DNA from: Granulicella sp. L60
Lineage (GTDB): Bacteria; Acidobacteriota; Terriglobia; Terriglobales; Acidobacteriaceae
Direction: 5' to 3'
DNA: 64,000 nucleotides
NCBI RefSeq assembly: GCF_009765825.1
Contig: NZ_LMUR01000018.1
Span: forward strand, 879,346-943,345
Every line of letters starts with the position of its first letter. Position 1 is the stretch's first letter. Of this stretch, positions 1 through 9,100 are shown piece after piece. The position numbers and the translations under genes are program-made. A model generated the notes under the pieces. That model ran no database searches and was not told the DNA's origin. It saw only the letters and a list, made by a program, of their open reading frames with translations.

Positions 1-235
1 GAAACTCGGTGCGTATGATTGTCATACAGTCGATCCCGTTCATATGCGGCAGCTTGAGGTCCATGAGAGTAATGTCAGGCAGGTGTCGTCGAAAAAGTTC
101 AATCGCCGATTCACCGTCGGCTCCCTCAGCTACGACTCTCATGTCCCGCTGCGCATTAATTTCTCCGGCAATACCGGCACGCATTAGTGGATGATCGTCA
201 ACTATTAGCACTTTGATCTGTCGATCGGTTGTCAT
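1..235 (-). CDS. Response regulator, receiver domain (5' part only; gene continues past the window start)
   Basis: The visible 78 residues are the N-terminal half of a CheY-like receiver domain. It begins MTTDRQIKVLIVDDHPLM with the acidic pair DD, and the phospho-acceptor Asp lies in the TLMDLKLPHMNG segment. The DDHPLMR pattern is typical of NarL/FixJ regulators with a C-terminal LuxR-type helix-turn-helix, but that part lies outside the window. The ATG overlaps the stop codon of the upstream propeller sensor kinase in an ATGA arrangement (232-235), so the two are probably translationally coupled and form a cognate pair. Seen: receiver domain and overlap. Inferred: DNA-binding output. Confidence 0.9.
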   Translation of the reverse strand, partial: MTTDRQIKVLIVDDHPLMRAGIAGEINAQRDMRVVAEGADGESAIELFRRHLPDITLMDLKLPHMNGIDCMTIIRTEF

Positions 236-3200
236 CGTTCTCGGCTCCCTAATAAGTGACGAATCCAGCGGTATATCCGTGATTCTCTGTTGTGGGAATA
301 TGCAATTGTGCCTGGAATTCGAACTTCAATTTCGGTGCCTGCGCCTGGTCGACTCCAGAGTTCGAGACGAGCCCTGATTCTGGAAGCTCGTTCACGCATA
401 CTAGGCAGCCCGTAATGACCGGCGACGCTACCGTCGCGAAGAATTGCTGGATCGACACCGATACCATCGTCGCGGAATCTCAGACGGAGTTCAAAAATGC
501 CAAAGTGGATCTCAACCTCGATCCGGCTGGCCCGCGCGTGACGAAAGGCGTTGAAGAGTGCTTCGCGACCAATCTTCGCGAGCTCCTCCTGTGCTAGGGT
601 GTTGAGTTCTCTGCTGTGCCCATTCACAATCACCTCGAACTGAGCTGGTCCAAGATAGCGAAATTCCTTTCCAACGGTGGCAAAGGTAGCAGTCAGACTT
701 TCGGGTGTGATCCTCCGTACGTGAAGCCGGGAGAGCAGACTTCTTCCCTCAAGCATGACGCGATCTGAATGCTTCAAGGACTCCTCGAATGACTTACGAA
801 CAGGATGATCTTGAGGAAGCTTCTGGGTGCCGGTGTGGAAGCTTAGGACAAGTCCCTGAATGCCCTGCAGGAACGTATCATGTAAGTCTCCAGCCAAGGC
901 TTCTCGTTCTACCTGGCGCTCCTCGAGAATCCTGCGTGACTGCCTGATGAGGTATCGAACTCGCCAAAAGTACGCCAAGATAAGCAGTAGGACAATCGCG
1001 ATTATAGTGATCGTTCGGAAGAGAAGCCTCTCGTAAAAATGCGGCCTTTGCGTGACGTCGTACACAATCTCGGGTTCATCCCAGTGGCCGATACTGTCCG
1101 TCGCACGAATCAGCAGCCGGTGAGTACCTACAGGAAAGCTCGTATAGATGGCCATACGCGAAGAGGAAGCATCGAGCCAACCAGGATCCACGTCTTGCAT
1201 ACGGTACTGCAGTCGAAGTCTTTGAGAGTTGGCCAGATCAACGGCGGCCAAGCGCAGCTCCACGTGATGGACTCCTGGCGGCAACATCAGTCCGTTTCCA
1301 ACAAGTTGGCTCTTGCCGTCGACAGAGACCGCGGCTATGAAGATTGGTGTCCTTTCACCGATGCGAGGGAGGCGTAACGTATCGATCATCGCCAGCCCTC
1401 TGACCGTCGCGATCCAAAGCTTCCCGTCTGATGTCATCGCGATATTGGGGTTCCCGCTGCTTGCTTCTGTCGTATTGAGTCCATCCGAACGCGTAAACAC
1501 TTCGTAATCGAGAGGGCTTCCGGGGTTGCCTGCTCGCGCAAAGCCGCCTTTCCCGAACCCAATCACACCCTTTTCGGTGCTGAACCACATTTTATGATCC
1601 GGTGTTTCCGTCATTTCCATCACGCTGAGCTCGCGGTTGAACATTGTCAACTGTCCATTTCTGATTTGGCTGATCCCCTCGGGCAAATCAGAAGTGTAGA
1701 GGCCGTTACCCGAATCCTCGAAGAATCGGCGTGCCAAGACACCGCTCGCATCCTTCGCGACTGACAAGGGCACGAAGCGACCGGAAACAAAACGATCAAC
1801 GCCTCCCTGTGTGGCCACCCAGATATTTCCGCTTCGATCCTGAAACACATCGAGGACATTGCTGCTCGAGAGTCCGTCCGACATCGTGTAGTTGCGAATC
1901 TTTCCTTCTTGAAAATGGGCTAAGCCATGAGTTGTTGCGACCCATAGGGAGTCGTCTTTAGCTACTACAATCCTAGTGACGGCGCCACTACTCAACCCCT
2001 CTTTTTCTGAGTATTGCGTGAAAATACCATCCTTAAATCTGAAAAGGCCGCCACCGTAGGTGCCAAGCCAGATGTTGTGGCTGTGATCTTCGGCCAAAGA
2101 CCAAACGCAAGTGTTTGCTAACCCATTTTTTTCATTGATCGTTCTGAAATGTCCCCCCTCTAGGACTGCGAACCCGCAATTCATACCAACCCAGAGTCGG
2201 CCGTCATGATCCGGCAACACAGCCATCGGAATGTTGCTTGGTAGACCTTCCTCTTTCGTATACATCTGTACAGTGCGCGGTTTCAGATGTACCAAGCCAC
2301 TTCCATTCGTGCCGATCCAGAGATCCCCATCTCGTCCCTCGTAGAAGCCGCGCGATTCTAAGCCCGGAGCAGGTGACCACATATTTCCGCCCGAGATCCG
2401 ATGGATCCCGATTGATGTGCTCACCCATAGGGTGTCGTTCAGGCCTGCAAAGATACGGTATGTCTTCGCATGAGCAGGATCGCTGGGGTTGAGGGATACC
2501 ACACGTTGGCCCATAACGCTGCGAATTCCCTTGACTGTTGCATACCACATCGTGCCGTGGGAGTCCTGATAAGCATCGAAAATTTCGTCGTCATGAACCC
2601 CAAGCCGAACCCCGAGCCCAGGAGATCGAACGAGGTTCTTTCCGTCGAATTCGGCAACCCCCTGGGAAGTAATCAGGATCAGTTGACCGTTTGGCGTCTG
2701 GCTAATGCGGCTGACGAGTTTCGAAGAGAACACGCGTTGAAAGTGGCTGCCATCAAATCTATAAAGCCCGTCGTTGGTGCCTGCCCATATAGTTCCATCG
2801 CGAGCACTCAACAGCGCGAAAACCTCAGCGGGCTCCTGTTTCCCTAAACGAAAAGGTACAGACTCCGTGAGATCGGGATCATTCAGATCCCGTTTGGGAA
2901 TTCGAATGATTCCCGAATAGGTGCCGACCCAAAGGTCCCCGTCGCGTCCTTCGACCAACGAGCTCACAGCACCCGTAGAGCGAAGTCCAGGAATTCGAAG
3001 TTGAACCGGCGTGAACGTTCGCCCATCGAACGATGTCAAATGGTCGCCGGACGCTACCCATAACAATCCATCTTGAGTTTGGGTGATCGCGTTGATAACG
3101 TTATCGGGTAGTCCATCGTCAATTGTGAAATCCGTTCTCAAGTAGCTCGACGCAACCGAAGACTTGCTCGGCGATATCGGCCACGCAACTGAAGGAACTA

Positions 3201-3279
3201 AGCAGAGCGTGAATACAATTCGGATCCACAACAGCCGGACAACCGAAAGGTTGCGCGTCGTTAGGAACGCATGTCGCAT
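232..3279 (-). CDS. Two-component-propeller sensor histidine kinase (Reg_prop / Y_Y_Y / HisKA_3 / HATPase)
   Basis: Large membrane sensor of the hybrid-like propeller class, without a receiver domain. After a Sec-type signal segment (MRHAFLTTRNL start, hydrophobic run ending CLVPSVAWP) come many short repeats of the type GxLWVGTxxGLxRF, which form a periplasmic beta-propeller. A Y_Y_Y-like beta domain (QYRMQDVDPGW) follows, then one transmembrane helix (TIIAIVLLLILAYFW), a HisKA_3 dimerisation segment with the phospho-His in LAGDLHDTFLQ, and an HATPase with DDGIGVDP and GHYGLPSMRERA. The open frame extends upstream to 3438, but the start at 3279 gives a normal signal peptide; neither start has a good ribosome-binding site. 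It overlaps the downstream NarL-type regulator by 4 bases. Related sensors respond to extracellular ligands; the ligand here is unknown. Confidence 0.92.
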   Translation of the reverse strand: MRHAFLTTRNLSVVRLLWIRIVFTLCLVPSVAWPISPSKSSVASSYLRTDFTIDDGLPDNVINAITQTQDGLLWVASGDHLTSFDGRTFTPVQLRIPGLRSTGAVSSLVEGRDGDLWVGTYSGIIRIPKRDLNDPDLTESVPFRLGKQEPAEVFALLSARDGTIWAGTNDGLYRFDGSHFQRVFSSKLVSRISQTPNGQLILITSQGVAEFDGKNLVRSPGLGVRLGVHDDEIFDAYQDSHGTMWYATVKGIRSVMGQRVVSLNPSDPAHAKTYRIFAGLNDTLWVSTSIGIHRISGGNMWSPAPGLESRGFYEGRDGDLWIGTNGSGLVHLKPRTVQMYTKEEGLPSNIPMAVLPDHDGRLWVGMNCGFAVLEGGHFRTINEKNGLANTCVWSLAEDHSHNIWLGTYGGGLFRFKDGIFTQYSEKEGLSSGAVTRIVVAKDDSLWVATTHGLAHFQEGKIRNYTMSDGLSSSNVLDVFQDRSGNIWVATQGGVDRFVSGRFVPLSVAKDASGVLARRFFEDSGNGLYTSDLPEGISQIRNGQLTMFNRELSVMEMTETPDHKMWFSTEKGVIGFGKGGFARAGNPGSPLDYEVFTRSDGLNTTEASSGNPNIAMTSDGKLWIATVRGLAMIDTLRLPRIGERTPIFIAAVSVDGKSQLVGNGLMLPPGVHHVELRLAAVDLANSQRLRLQYRMQDVDPGWLDASSSRMAIYTSFPVGTHRLLIRATDSIGHWDEPEIVYDVTQRPHFYERLLFRTITIIAIVLLLILAYFWRVRYLIRQSRRILEERQVEREALAGDLHDTFLQGIQGLVLSFHTGTQKLPQDHPVRKSFEESLKHSDRVMLEGRSLLSRLHVRRITPESLTATFATVGKEFRYLGPAQFEVIVNGHSRELNTLAQEELAKIGREALFNAFRHARASRIEVEIHFGIFELRLRFRDDGIGVDPAILRDGSVAGHYGLPSMRERASRIRARLELWSRPGAGTEIEVRIPGTIAYSHNRESRIYRWIRHLLGSRER

Positions 3280-3646
3280 CGCGAGGTTCAGAGCATGATG
3301 CGGCTTTGGACTGTCCGCGCTATCATTCACACGGATTCCGGCCGGTCGTGATTGCTCTGATTTGGGTCCAATCGCGATATTCCAGATCTTCCTTATTCGT
3401 AGACTAGTCCACATGATGATCCACGCAAACAAAAACATCGGGGTAGTACTAGTGCACGGACGATGGTCGGATGGAATCTGCTGGAGTAAGGTGATTCGGA
3501 CGCTCCGAGTCAGCGATCTGGCTACAAAACTTCGAAACGATTAAATAATACATCCGAAGGCTAGACCGCACGTAGCTCTAAAGAGCCATGCATCCGTAGC
3601 GCTAACGAGATTACTGGCATCGAGGGTTCGCATTTACGCTCATTGC
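3280..3646. other. Non-coding gap upstream of the propeller kinase
   Basis: It separates the minus-strand kinase from the plus-strand small membrane protein and should carry both promoters. The first 159 bases are an in-frame upstream extension of the kinase frame. Nothing else recognisable was seen. Confidence 0.4.
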
Positions 3647-4018
3647 GTGCAAAGACTCTTCTCGATGTTCCCGGCGGGCGCACCTGGAGGCGCTTTGTTG
3701 ATACTGCGATGCTCCATCGCCGTGGCAATGGCCGGCATTGCTTTTCCGGTCGGCTGGCAGCATACGGCTTTTCTTGTACTCCTAAGCCTGCTTTGCTTCG
3801 GGTTGCTCACACCGATCGTTTGCGTAACAGCAACACTCATTGCGTTATTGGATCTGCCGCATCTCCTTACGGAGAATGTCGCGCAGGTAATCATTGTCCT
3901 GCTATGTACGTCTTCATTCGCATTCCTAGGGCCAGGCGCATTTTCGATAGACGCGAGGTTGTTTGCACGGCGAATAGTTCTGTCAGATCGCGTCTCCCAG
4001 TCGGAGATGGAGAAATAG
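3647..4018 (+). CDS. Small DoxX-like integral membrane protein
   Basis: A 123-residue hydrophobic protein with a GTG start and about four membrane segments. The C-terminal motif LGPGAFSIDARLFARR resembles the end of DoxX-family proteins (LGPGxYSxDARLFGRR). These are small four-helix membrane proteins, often of unknown function, linked in some bacteria to redox balance or quinone chemistry. It stands alone between the propeller kinase and the PAS kinases, 169 bases before the next gene. No strong Shine-Dalgarno sequence precedes the GTG, so the start is uncertain. The family call rests mainly on the C-terminal motif and hydrophobicity. Confidence 0.6.
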   Translation: MQRLFSMFPAGAPGGALLILRCSIAVAMAGIAFPVGWQHTAFLVLLSLLCFGLLTPIVCVTATLIALLDLPHLLTENVAQVIIVLLCTSSFAFLGPGAFSIDARLFARRIVLSDRVSQSEMEK

Positions 4019-4187
4019 TGAGATTCTCAAAGATTGGATGTTGCCTGCAAGACTCGGCCAATATCGACAAGCTTTCGGAAGGATCGTGATCATTTACAGA
4101 GAGTTCTGCGGATGATTGGAAACATCGAAGATGCCTTGAGCAAATGCGCAGGGAGAGGCCATTCTTCTTGAACGAGGAGAAAATGAC

Positions 4188-5390
4188 TTGAACGCGCGAA
4201 ACAGAACAAACCCATACTGGCCCAACGGAGTAACTCTCGCGGATCAAAACGACCAAGGACCCGATATATTTTATATCCAAGCGATGCTCAACTGTATTCC
4301 TGCGTATTCATGGTACGCATCAGCAAAGGGAGCTTGGATCTGGGTAAACGCGAGAACCAGCGCCTATCTCGGGCTACCAGAGATGCATCCGCTTTGCTGT
4401 GGAGAAGACATTGGCAATGACTGGAAGTCACATCTTGCTCTACTGCACCCCGATGATCGTGCAACCGCTCTCAGTAGTTGGGAGGAATCATTACACGCGA
4501 GCAGTCGGCATGAGATACGGGCGCGAATTCGCGCGGCTGATGAAACATATCGTTGGTTTCTACTCAGAGCCGAACCTCTACGCGATTCTGAGGGAAATGT
4601 TCTCTTGTGGCTCGGCATCAATATTGACATCGACGATCAACTTCGAGCTGATGAGGAGTTGAGGATCTTGAAAGAGCGCTTGGTAAGATCAACACAAATT
4701 GCCGCCGCGGCAGCAATGTCGGCTTCGATCGCCCACGAGATTAATCAGCCGTTAGGCGCCATAGTCGCCAACGCTCACGCCGCTTCCACGTGGCTAACCG
4801 CTTCACCACCGAATATTTCACGCATGAGGATCATCATTGATCGCATTCTGCGCGATAGCAATGTAGCTGCGGACGTAGTTCAAAAGATGCGCGGCCTCTT
4901 CCGGCAGCAATCACCGCAGAAGCGCCCTGTCGATATTTCTCATGCGGTACAACAGGTGCTTGCGGTCCTCGATGCCGATATTCGCAAGCAGGGGGTAGAC
5001 GTCATTGTCGATATTCCTGCGGGCCTCATCCCTCTATTTGCGGATCCCGTCCAACTACAACAGATCCTGATCAATCTAATTTCCAATGCCATCGACGCAG
5101 TGGACGGACGTCCTTCCGCCGAACGCCGGATCTGGCTAGAGGCAGAGGCAGAAGTTGACGCCATTGCCCTTCGAGTTCGAGATACCGGACGCGGTGTTTC
5201 AGACTCTGATCGAATCTTCGAAACATTCTACACTACCAAGCCCAAGGGCATGGGAATAGGTTTGGCTGTGAGTCGTTCCATCGCGGAGGCGCACGATGGT
5301 AGCCTGTCCGTCTTAAGTCAGCCAGGTTTGGGTGCAGAGTTCACCCTGAAAATTCCCTACTCGAACGATATTGAGCGGGCCGAAGGCTGA
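4188..5390 (+). CDS. PAS-domain sensor histidine kinase (FixL-like, soluble)
   Basis: A 400-residue kinase without membrane segments. Residues about 30-150 form a PAS/PAC domain (LLHPDDR, then YRWFLLRAEPLRDSEGN). A HisKA domain follows with the phospho-His at about 183 in SIAHEINQPLGAIVANAHA, then an HATPase with NLISNAIDAV, DTGRGV and GMGIGLAVSRSI. This is the FixL/DctB-type kinase core usually paired with FixJ-like regulators, several of which lie downstream. The TTG start at 4188 is supported by AGGAG about 8 bases upstream; no in-frame ATG is nearby. It is a paralogue of the next kinase. No cognate regulator is adjacent, so pairing is inferred. Confidence 0.88.
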   Translation: MNARNRTNPYWPNGVTLADQNDQGPDIFYIQAMLNCIPAYSWYASAKGAWIWVNARTSAYLGLPEMHPLCCGEDIGNDWKSHLALLHPDDRATALSSWEESLHASSRHEIRARIRAADETYRWFLLRAEPLRDSEGNVLLWLGINIDIDDQLRADEELRILKERLVRSTQIAAAAAMSASIAHEINQPLGAIVANAHAASTWLTASPPNISRMRIIIDRILRDSNVAADVVQKMRGLFRQQSPQKRPVDISHAVQQVLAVLDADIRKQGVDVIVDIPAGLIPLFADPVQLQQILINLISNAIDAVDGRPSAERRIWLEAEAEVDAIALRVRDTGRGVSDSDRIFETFYTTKPKGMGIGLAVSRSIAEAHDGSLSVLSQPGLGAEFTLKIPYSNDIERAEG

Positions 5391-5733
5391 CAGCGTCGGC
5401 TAACAGTTCTCGAAAGCACTTCCCGTCGATGCGATATATTTCGAAGCTAAACGTTTTTATGCAAGTCAGTCTGAGGTGACACGGGTTTCAGAGAGTAAAA
5501 GACAGAGAGAGTGCGCAGTGAGTGTTTCACGAAGTAAGTGCGTTCTCGCCCATGCGCGTGGCAATTCGATTTTGTTCAACAGGCGTCAATCGGAAATTCC
5601 CATCGACCAGTCGAAGAAGCATCCGGAGTGCCCTCGCCGTCGTAAGCTGTGGTTTTCCGATCGTATGTGTATGGAGGCTGCGAAGCAAGTGAAGGTTCAA
5701 TTTGAAGTAGTGCATCTGATCGGAGGTGTTTGA
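5391..5733. other. Gap between the two PAS kinases
   Basis: It contains an 85-codon open frame that runs directly into the next ATG, but it is rich in Arg, Ser and Cys, shows no domain and no good start, and is treated as non-coding. A GGAGG at about 5723-5727 serves the next gene. Confidence 0.4.
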
Positions 5734-7161
5734 ATGATCAGATATATCGCAGCAGCAGCTTTTGTCGAAGGGTTTTCGTATCTCGTCCGACATCCATCGC
5801 TGCTCGCACTCTATAGTGTGCTCATTTTTGCGTGGCTCTATCGCCTTCTCGGGCCGAGAGCAGCTTTTCTTCTAAACGGAATAGCCATAATCATTTTTCT
5901 TCTGCTCTACGGAGAGCCCGGCCGATCTTTGATTCAACCGTTGATTGGATACAGCGCCGGAATCGCAACCGTCTGGATGTGCGTTGGTTTGGACAAAAGG
6001 AATTTGGCAGGGCAGGAAGACGGCGAGATAAGACACAAAGACGCTGAGACGCGGCTGCGGCTTGTAATTGATACCATTCCCACACTTGTCTGGTGCGCCA
6101 CCCCGGATGGAGGTCCCGCATTCATTAATAGGAGAATGGCCGATTACCTCGGGATTTCCGACAGAAAAGCTATAGAGATGGAGCAGGCCACGACGCTATC
6201 GTTTGACACTTCAATCGCGCGATGGAAGGACATGCTGCATCCTGACGATTATGATGCGGCTTTCCAAGTCTGGCTGAATGCCCTAAAGACGGGATGCTCG
6301 TACAGCTCAATTCACCGGATGCGACGACATGATGGTGTTTACCGTTGGTTCCATGCTCAGGGCGAGGCTCTTAGGGATGAAAAGGGGACGATCCTTCGAT
6401 GGTATGGATTCAATGTCGATATTGAGGATGCGCGACGAAACGAAGAAGCGCTTTCGGAAATCCGAGACAAACTCACGCGCGCTATGCAGGTAGCTACGGT
6501 CGCAGAGTTATCTGCTTCTGTGGCACATGAGATTAACCAGCCGCTCGCGGCGTTGGTTGCCAACGCGCGAGCTTGTATGTATTGGCTTGCTGCAAGCCCC
6601 CCTAATATTTCGCGAGCTGAAGTTATTGTGCAGAGAATTGTTCGTGATGCCGAGACTTCTGCTGAGATAGTACGTCGGCTCAGAGCATTATTTAGGAAAG
6701 CGGAGTTGAACAAGACCTCGCTCAACTTAAATGAAGTGATTCAAGAAGTCTTGCGACTGATACGAGAGCAGGCACGTAGGATGAACATCAAGATCGAAAC
6801 CGCTCTTTTGTTCGGCTTGCCAAACATCATGGCGGACAAAGTTCAAATGCAACAGCTGATCATGAATTTAGTACAGAACGCGCTTGATGCAATGTCGGTG
6901 ACATCTGGTGAAGATCATAAGCTCGCCGTGCGTTCGACGTACGATAGCCAAAATGGCGTTTCGATCACTGTGTCAGATTCTGGATGTGGCCTAAGCGACG
7001 GAACGAAAATATTCGAACCGTTCTACACGACAAAAGAAAGCGGTATGGGAATGGGGCTCGTGATCTGTAAATCTATTGCGGAGCAACATGGAGGCAGCCT
7101 GAAGGTTTGCAAAAATTCCGATCGTGGTACAACCTTCAATTTCGCGCTGCCGAGCGCATGA
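5734..7161 (+). CDS. Membrane-anchored PAS sensor histidine kinase (FixL-like)
   Basis: A 475-residue protein. Two or three hydrophobic segments occupy residues about 22-85, followed by a PAS/PAC domain (110-235, LHPDDYDAAFQVW and GVYRWFHAQGEALRDEKG), a HisKA domain with the phospho-His at about 265 (SVAHEINQPLAALVANARA), and an HATPase with NLVQNALDAM, DSGCGLSDG and GMGMGLVICKSI. Its kinase core is clearly paralogous to the upstream kinase, sharing ASPPNISR and the RALFR/RGLFR region, so a tandem duplication is likely; only this copy carries the N-terminal membrane anchor. A GGAGGTGTTTGA ribosome-binding region precedes the ATG. Probable partners are the FixJ-like proteins at 8.2-11.6 kb, though this is inference from class only. 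Confidence 0.88.
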   Translation: MIRYIAAAAFVEGFSYLVRHPSLLALYSVLIFAWLYRLLGPRAAFLLNGIAIIIFLLLYGEPGRSLIQPLIGYSAGIATVWMCVGLDKRNLAGQEDGEIRHKDAETRLRLVIDTIPTLVWCATPDGGPAFINRRMADYLGISDRKAIEMEQATTLSFDTSIARWKDMLHPDDYDAAFQVWLNALKTGCSYSSIHRMRRHDGVYRWFHAQGEALRDEKGTILRWYGFNVDIEDARRNEEALSEIRDKLTRAMQVATVAELSASVAHEINQPLAALVANARACMYWLAASPPNISRAEVIVQRIVRDAETSAEIVRRLRALFRKAELNKTSLNLNEVIQEVLRLIREQARRMNIKIETALLFGLPNIMADKVQMQQLIMNLVQNALDAMSVTSGEDHKLAVRSTYDSQNGVSITVSDSGCGLSDGTKIFEPFYTTKESGMGMGLVICKSIAEQHGGSLKVCKNSDRGTTFNFALPSA

Positions 7162-7494
7162 AGAATTGTTAATTAGTACGTGAGTGTCGTTGATATTAGC
7201 AGTTTGCCGCAACCTTCTCCTCGTTATTTCGTAAACGAGGCTACATTCGATAATTCTACGAGGTGCATCGTCGAGAGGGAAAGGAAAGCTATCGGCTGTT
7301 CATCTGCCGCGGGCTTGCGCTTGGCAGTATTGCTTTAGCGTAAAGTACGCGTGTCGCGTCGAGCCCGCACAGTCCCGGCTCGGACTAAACGCTTTTGCTA
7401 GAGAGCTCCCTTCGTGTGAACGAGAGGAGACTTGGGTACTGAGAGGGACACGTCCTTTTGCCACGCAATCTGAGGCATGAGAACTTTCAGGGCT
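7162..7494. other. Intergenic region with a 7-bp hairpin
   Basis: A stem CCTCGTT/AACGAGG with an 8-base loop lies at 7219-7240, about 60 bases after the kinase stop. It has no T-tract, so it is only a weak terminator candidate. Nothing else was seen. Confidence 0.35.
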
Positions 7495-7737
7495 CTATGC
7501 CACCATAGCTTCACAATAGTCGAGTCTCAAGCGCTCCATCGCATCGGAAGCGATCCAGCGTTGTTCATTCAAAATCAGGCTCTGGAGAATTATGGCCTTT
7601 GGGCTCTCTATGTGCTCGGCTAAGATCATCGAACCGTCAATCTGTAGGGAGAGAGATGGTTCTGTGAGGACATTTATTCTCTGGCCATCATCAGGATGGT
7701 GTTGATCATGATTCGTATGAACCTGGTAGAAATACAT
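7495..7737 (-). CDS. Small hypothetical protein (80 residues)
   Basis: Not recognised. The peptide has alternating hydrophobic and polar stretches (LSLQIDGSMILAEHI, then SPKAIILQSLILNEQRWI) and a helical, charged C-terminus, which looks more protein-like than the surrounding shadow frames. No clear ribosome-binding site precedes the ATG. It lies alone between the kinases and the first FixJ-like receiver, on the opposite strand. It may be a small soluble beta-rich protein or a chance frame. Confidence 0.33.
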   Translation of the reverse strand: MYFYQVHTNHDQHHPDDGQRINVLTEPSLSLQIDGSMILAEHIESPKAIILQSLILNEQRWIASDAMERLRLDYCEAMVA

Positions 7738-8209
7738 GAATTAGCCGGAGTGAACGGGCGGCGTTGAACGCCTCTACTATTGCCTTCGGGAGAACATCCT
7801 TAGCGTCATCCATATCCTGAACGATTTACATTGCAGTGTGTAAAAGACGTGTGTAACGTGCGGGTAAACGATCGGGAACGCTCGGGCACCTCCGGTCCTG
7901 AAGATCTCACAGAGGGATGTTTTCGGCATCCGAACTCTCACGGGATGAGTCCAGTATTGTCGATTCGTTATAGCAGCAATTCATTTGGTCTCCGATGCAG
8001 ATACGGATTTCAATCTGCTGGCACAACCCTGAAGCTACGAACCATGCGTCGCTATTATCACTTTCTGCTATGAGAAACTCCACAGTTGAGACGATCACTA
8101 CTGCTCATCATAGGAGCGCAAGCTACGACAATCCTGTACCTATCTAAACCTCCAATACATTGCGGTCGAGCGGCTTGGTATGTTAGACGAATCTATATGG
8201 AGGTTATCA
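7738..8209. other. Intergenic region before the first receiver gene
   Basis: No convincing gene on either strand. The last bases hold the GGAGGT ribosome-binding site of the receiver gene. Confidence 0.4.
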
Positions 8210-8689
8210 ATGCAAAGAGGGTCCGCCATTGCGCTCGTCGATGACAACAGGCTGGTTCTGCACAGCTTGGCGGCAGTACTACAAGACGCCGGCTTCATCG
8301 TTCACGATTTTGAATGTCCAACTTCGCTTCTCCAGTCGAACGTACTTCATTGCCTCGATTGCATCGTGACGGATATGGACATGCCGGGTATGAATGGGTG
8401 CGAACTCCAGGCGCACGCGAGTATCATCTGCCCTCTTGTGCCGGTTGTCTTCCTGACCGGAAGCACCGATGAACGGGCGCGCCAAAATGCTCTGCAACGA
8501 GGAGCGCTTGCCTTCTTAAGCAAGCCGACGCGGACAGCCGATCTCATCGATGTCGTTACGAGTGCAGTGGCGTTGCATCGCAGCCTTAAGGACGCATTTC
8601 CAAGCGACTTGAGGGAACCTGGAATGCCTGCTGACAGAAGCGAGCGGCAGGATGCAGCTTATCTGTTGCATGCGGTTGCAGGATCATAG
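8210..8689 (+). CDS. Single-domain FixJ-like response regulator
   Basis: A 159-residue receiver-only protein. It has the acidic pair in LVDDNR, the phospho-acceptor at about Asp55 in VTDMDMPGMNG, a Thr/Ser switch in FLTGSTD and the conserved Lys in FLSKPTR. The domain ends near residue 125, and the tail to 159 has no helix-turn-helix, so it probably acts by phosphotransfer or protein contact. The frame is open from 8180, but GGAGGT at 8199-8204, five bases before the ATG at 8210, decides this start. It resembles the receiver domain of FixJ/TodT regulators. A FixL-like kinase upstream is a plausible donor. Confidence 0.85.
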   Translation: MQRGSAIALVDDNRLVLHSLAAVLQDAGFIVHDFECPTSLLQSNVLHCLDCIVTDMDMPGMNGCELQAHASIICPLVPVVFLTGSTDERARQNALQRGALAFLSKPTRTADLIDVVTSAVALHRSLKDAFPSDLREPGMPADRSERQDAAYLLHAVAGS

Positions 8690-8854
8690 TGACCTACTTC
8701 CGCTCTGACAACGCCAGTTTATCCAGTCCTCCGGCTAGTTAGCCAACGAACCGCCGAGCACTTCTTGTAACGTTCGGTTGGAGATAGGGAAAAGATTACC
8801 TCGTCTATGCATAATCGGCACAGATATATATATGACTCTGCCAAGGGGAGGTCA

Positions 8855-8932
8855 ATGAAAGTCAGTATTCTTGATTATTTATTAAAAGTTCTTTTAATTT
8901 GGGGAGTATTGGGTCTTTTTGGTGCATCCTGA
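8855..8932 (+). CDS. Possible 25-residue hydrophobic peptide
   Basis: The short frame encodes MKVSILDYLLKVLLIWGVLG followed by LFGAS. It is a single amphipathic or transmembrane helix preceded by a strong GGGGAGG sequence only three bases from the ATG, which is rather close. The sequence is AT-rich compared with its surroundings and lies between a receiver gene and a 32-bp palindrome. It could be a small membrane protein, a leader peptide or a toxin-like peptide, or it may be chance. A 63-codon minus-strand frame (8862-9053) overlaps it, so at most one is likely real. Translation evidence would be needed. Confidence 0.3.
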   Translation: MKVSILDYLLKVLLIWGVLGLFGAS

Positions 8933-9068
8933 TCATCGGTTGCTTGGCGAAAAAGGCCGATTCGGTTGAACCTTCCGCGCTCGCGGTCTCACGCTGACTT
9001 GTGGAGGACGGCTCCTTTTGAAATTCCAGCAAGCTTTCGCGATAATCCCGCATTTGGCTAAATGTAAT

Positions 9069-9100
9069 CTCCCTGTCTATCGAATTCGATAGACAGGGAG
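9069..9100. repeat. 32-bp perfect palindrome
   Basis: The left half CTCCCTGTCTATCGAA is followed with no spacer by its exact reverse complement. It is centred on GAATTC, in the gap between the first receiver gene and the AraC gene. It could be a dimeric operator of a transcription factor or a cruciform-prone element. It has no T-tract and no loop, so it is not a normal terminator. Confidence 0.85.

Noticed and set aside
5476..5733. 85-codon frame running directly into the second PAS kinase gene
   Set aside because: Basic, Cys/Ser-rich, no domain, no good ribosome-binding site; the apparent coupling comes from a chance TGA just before the ATG.
8862..9053. 63-codon minus-strand frame beside the 32-bp palindrome
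   Set aside because: Low-complexity polar sequence without domain; the only purine-rich sequence upstream is 15 bases from the ATG and is part of the palindrome. It overlaps the better-supported short plus-strand peptide frame.
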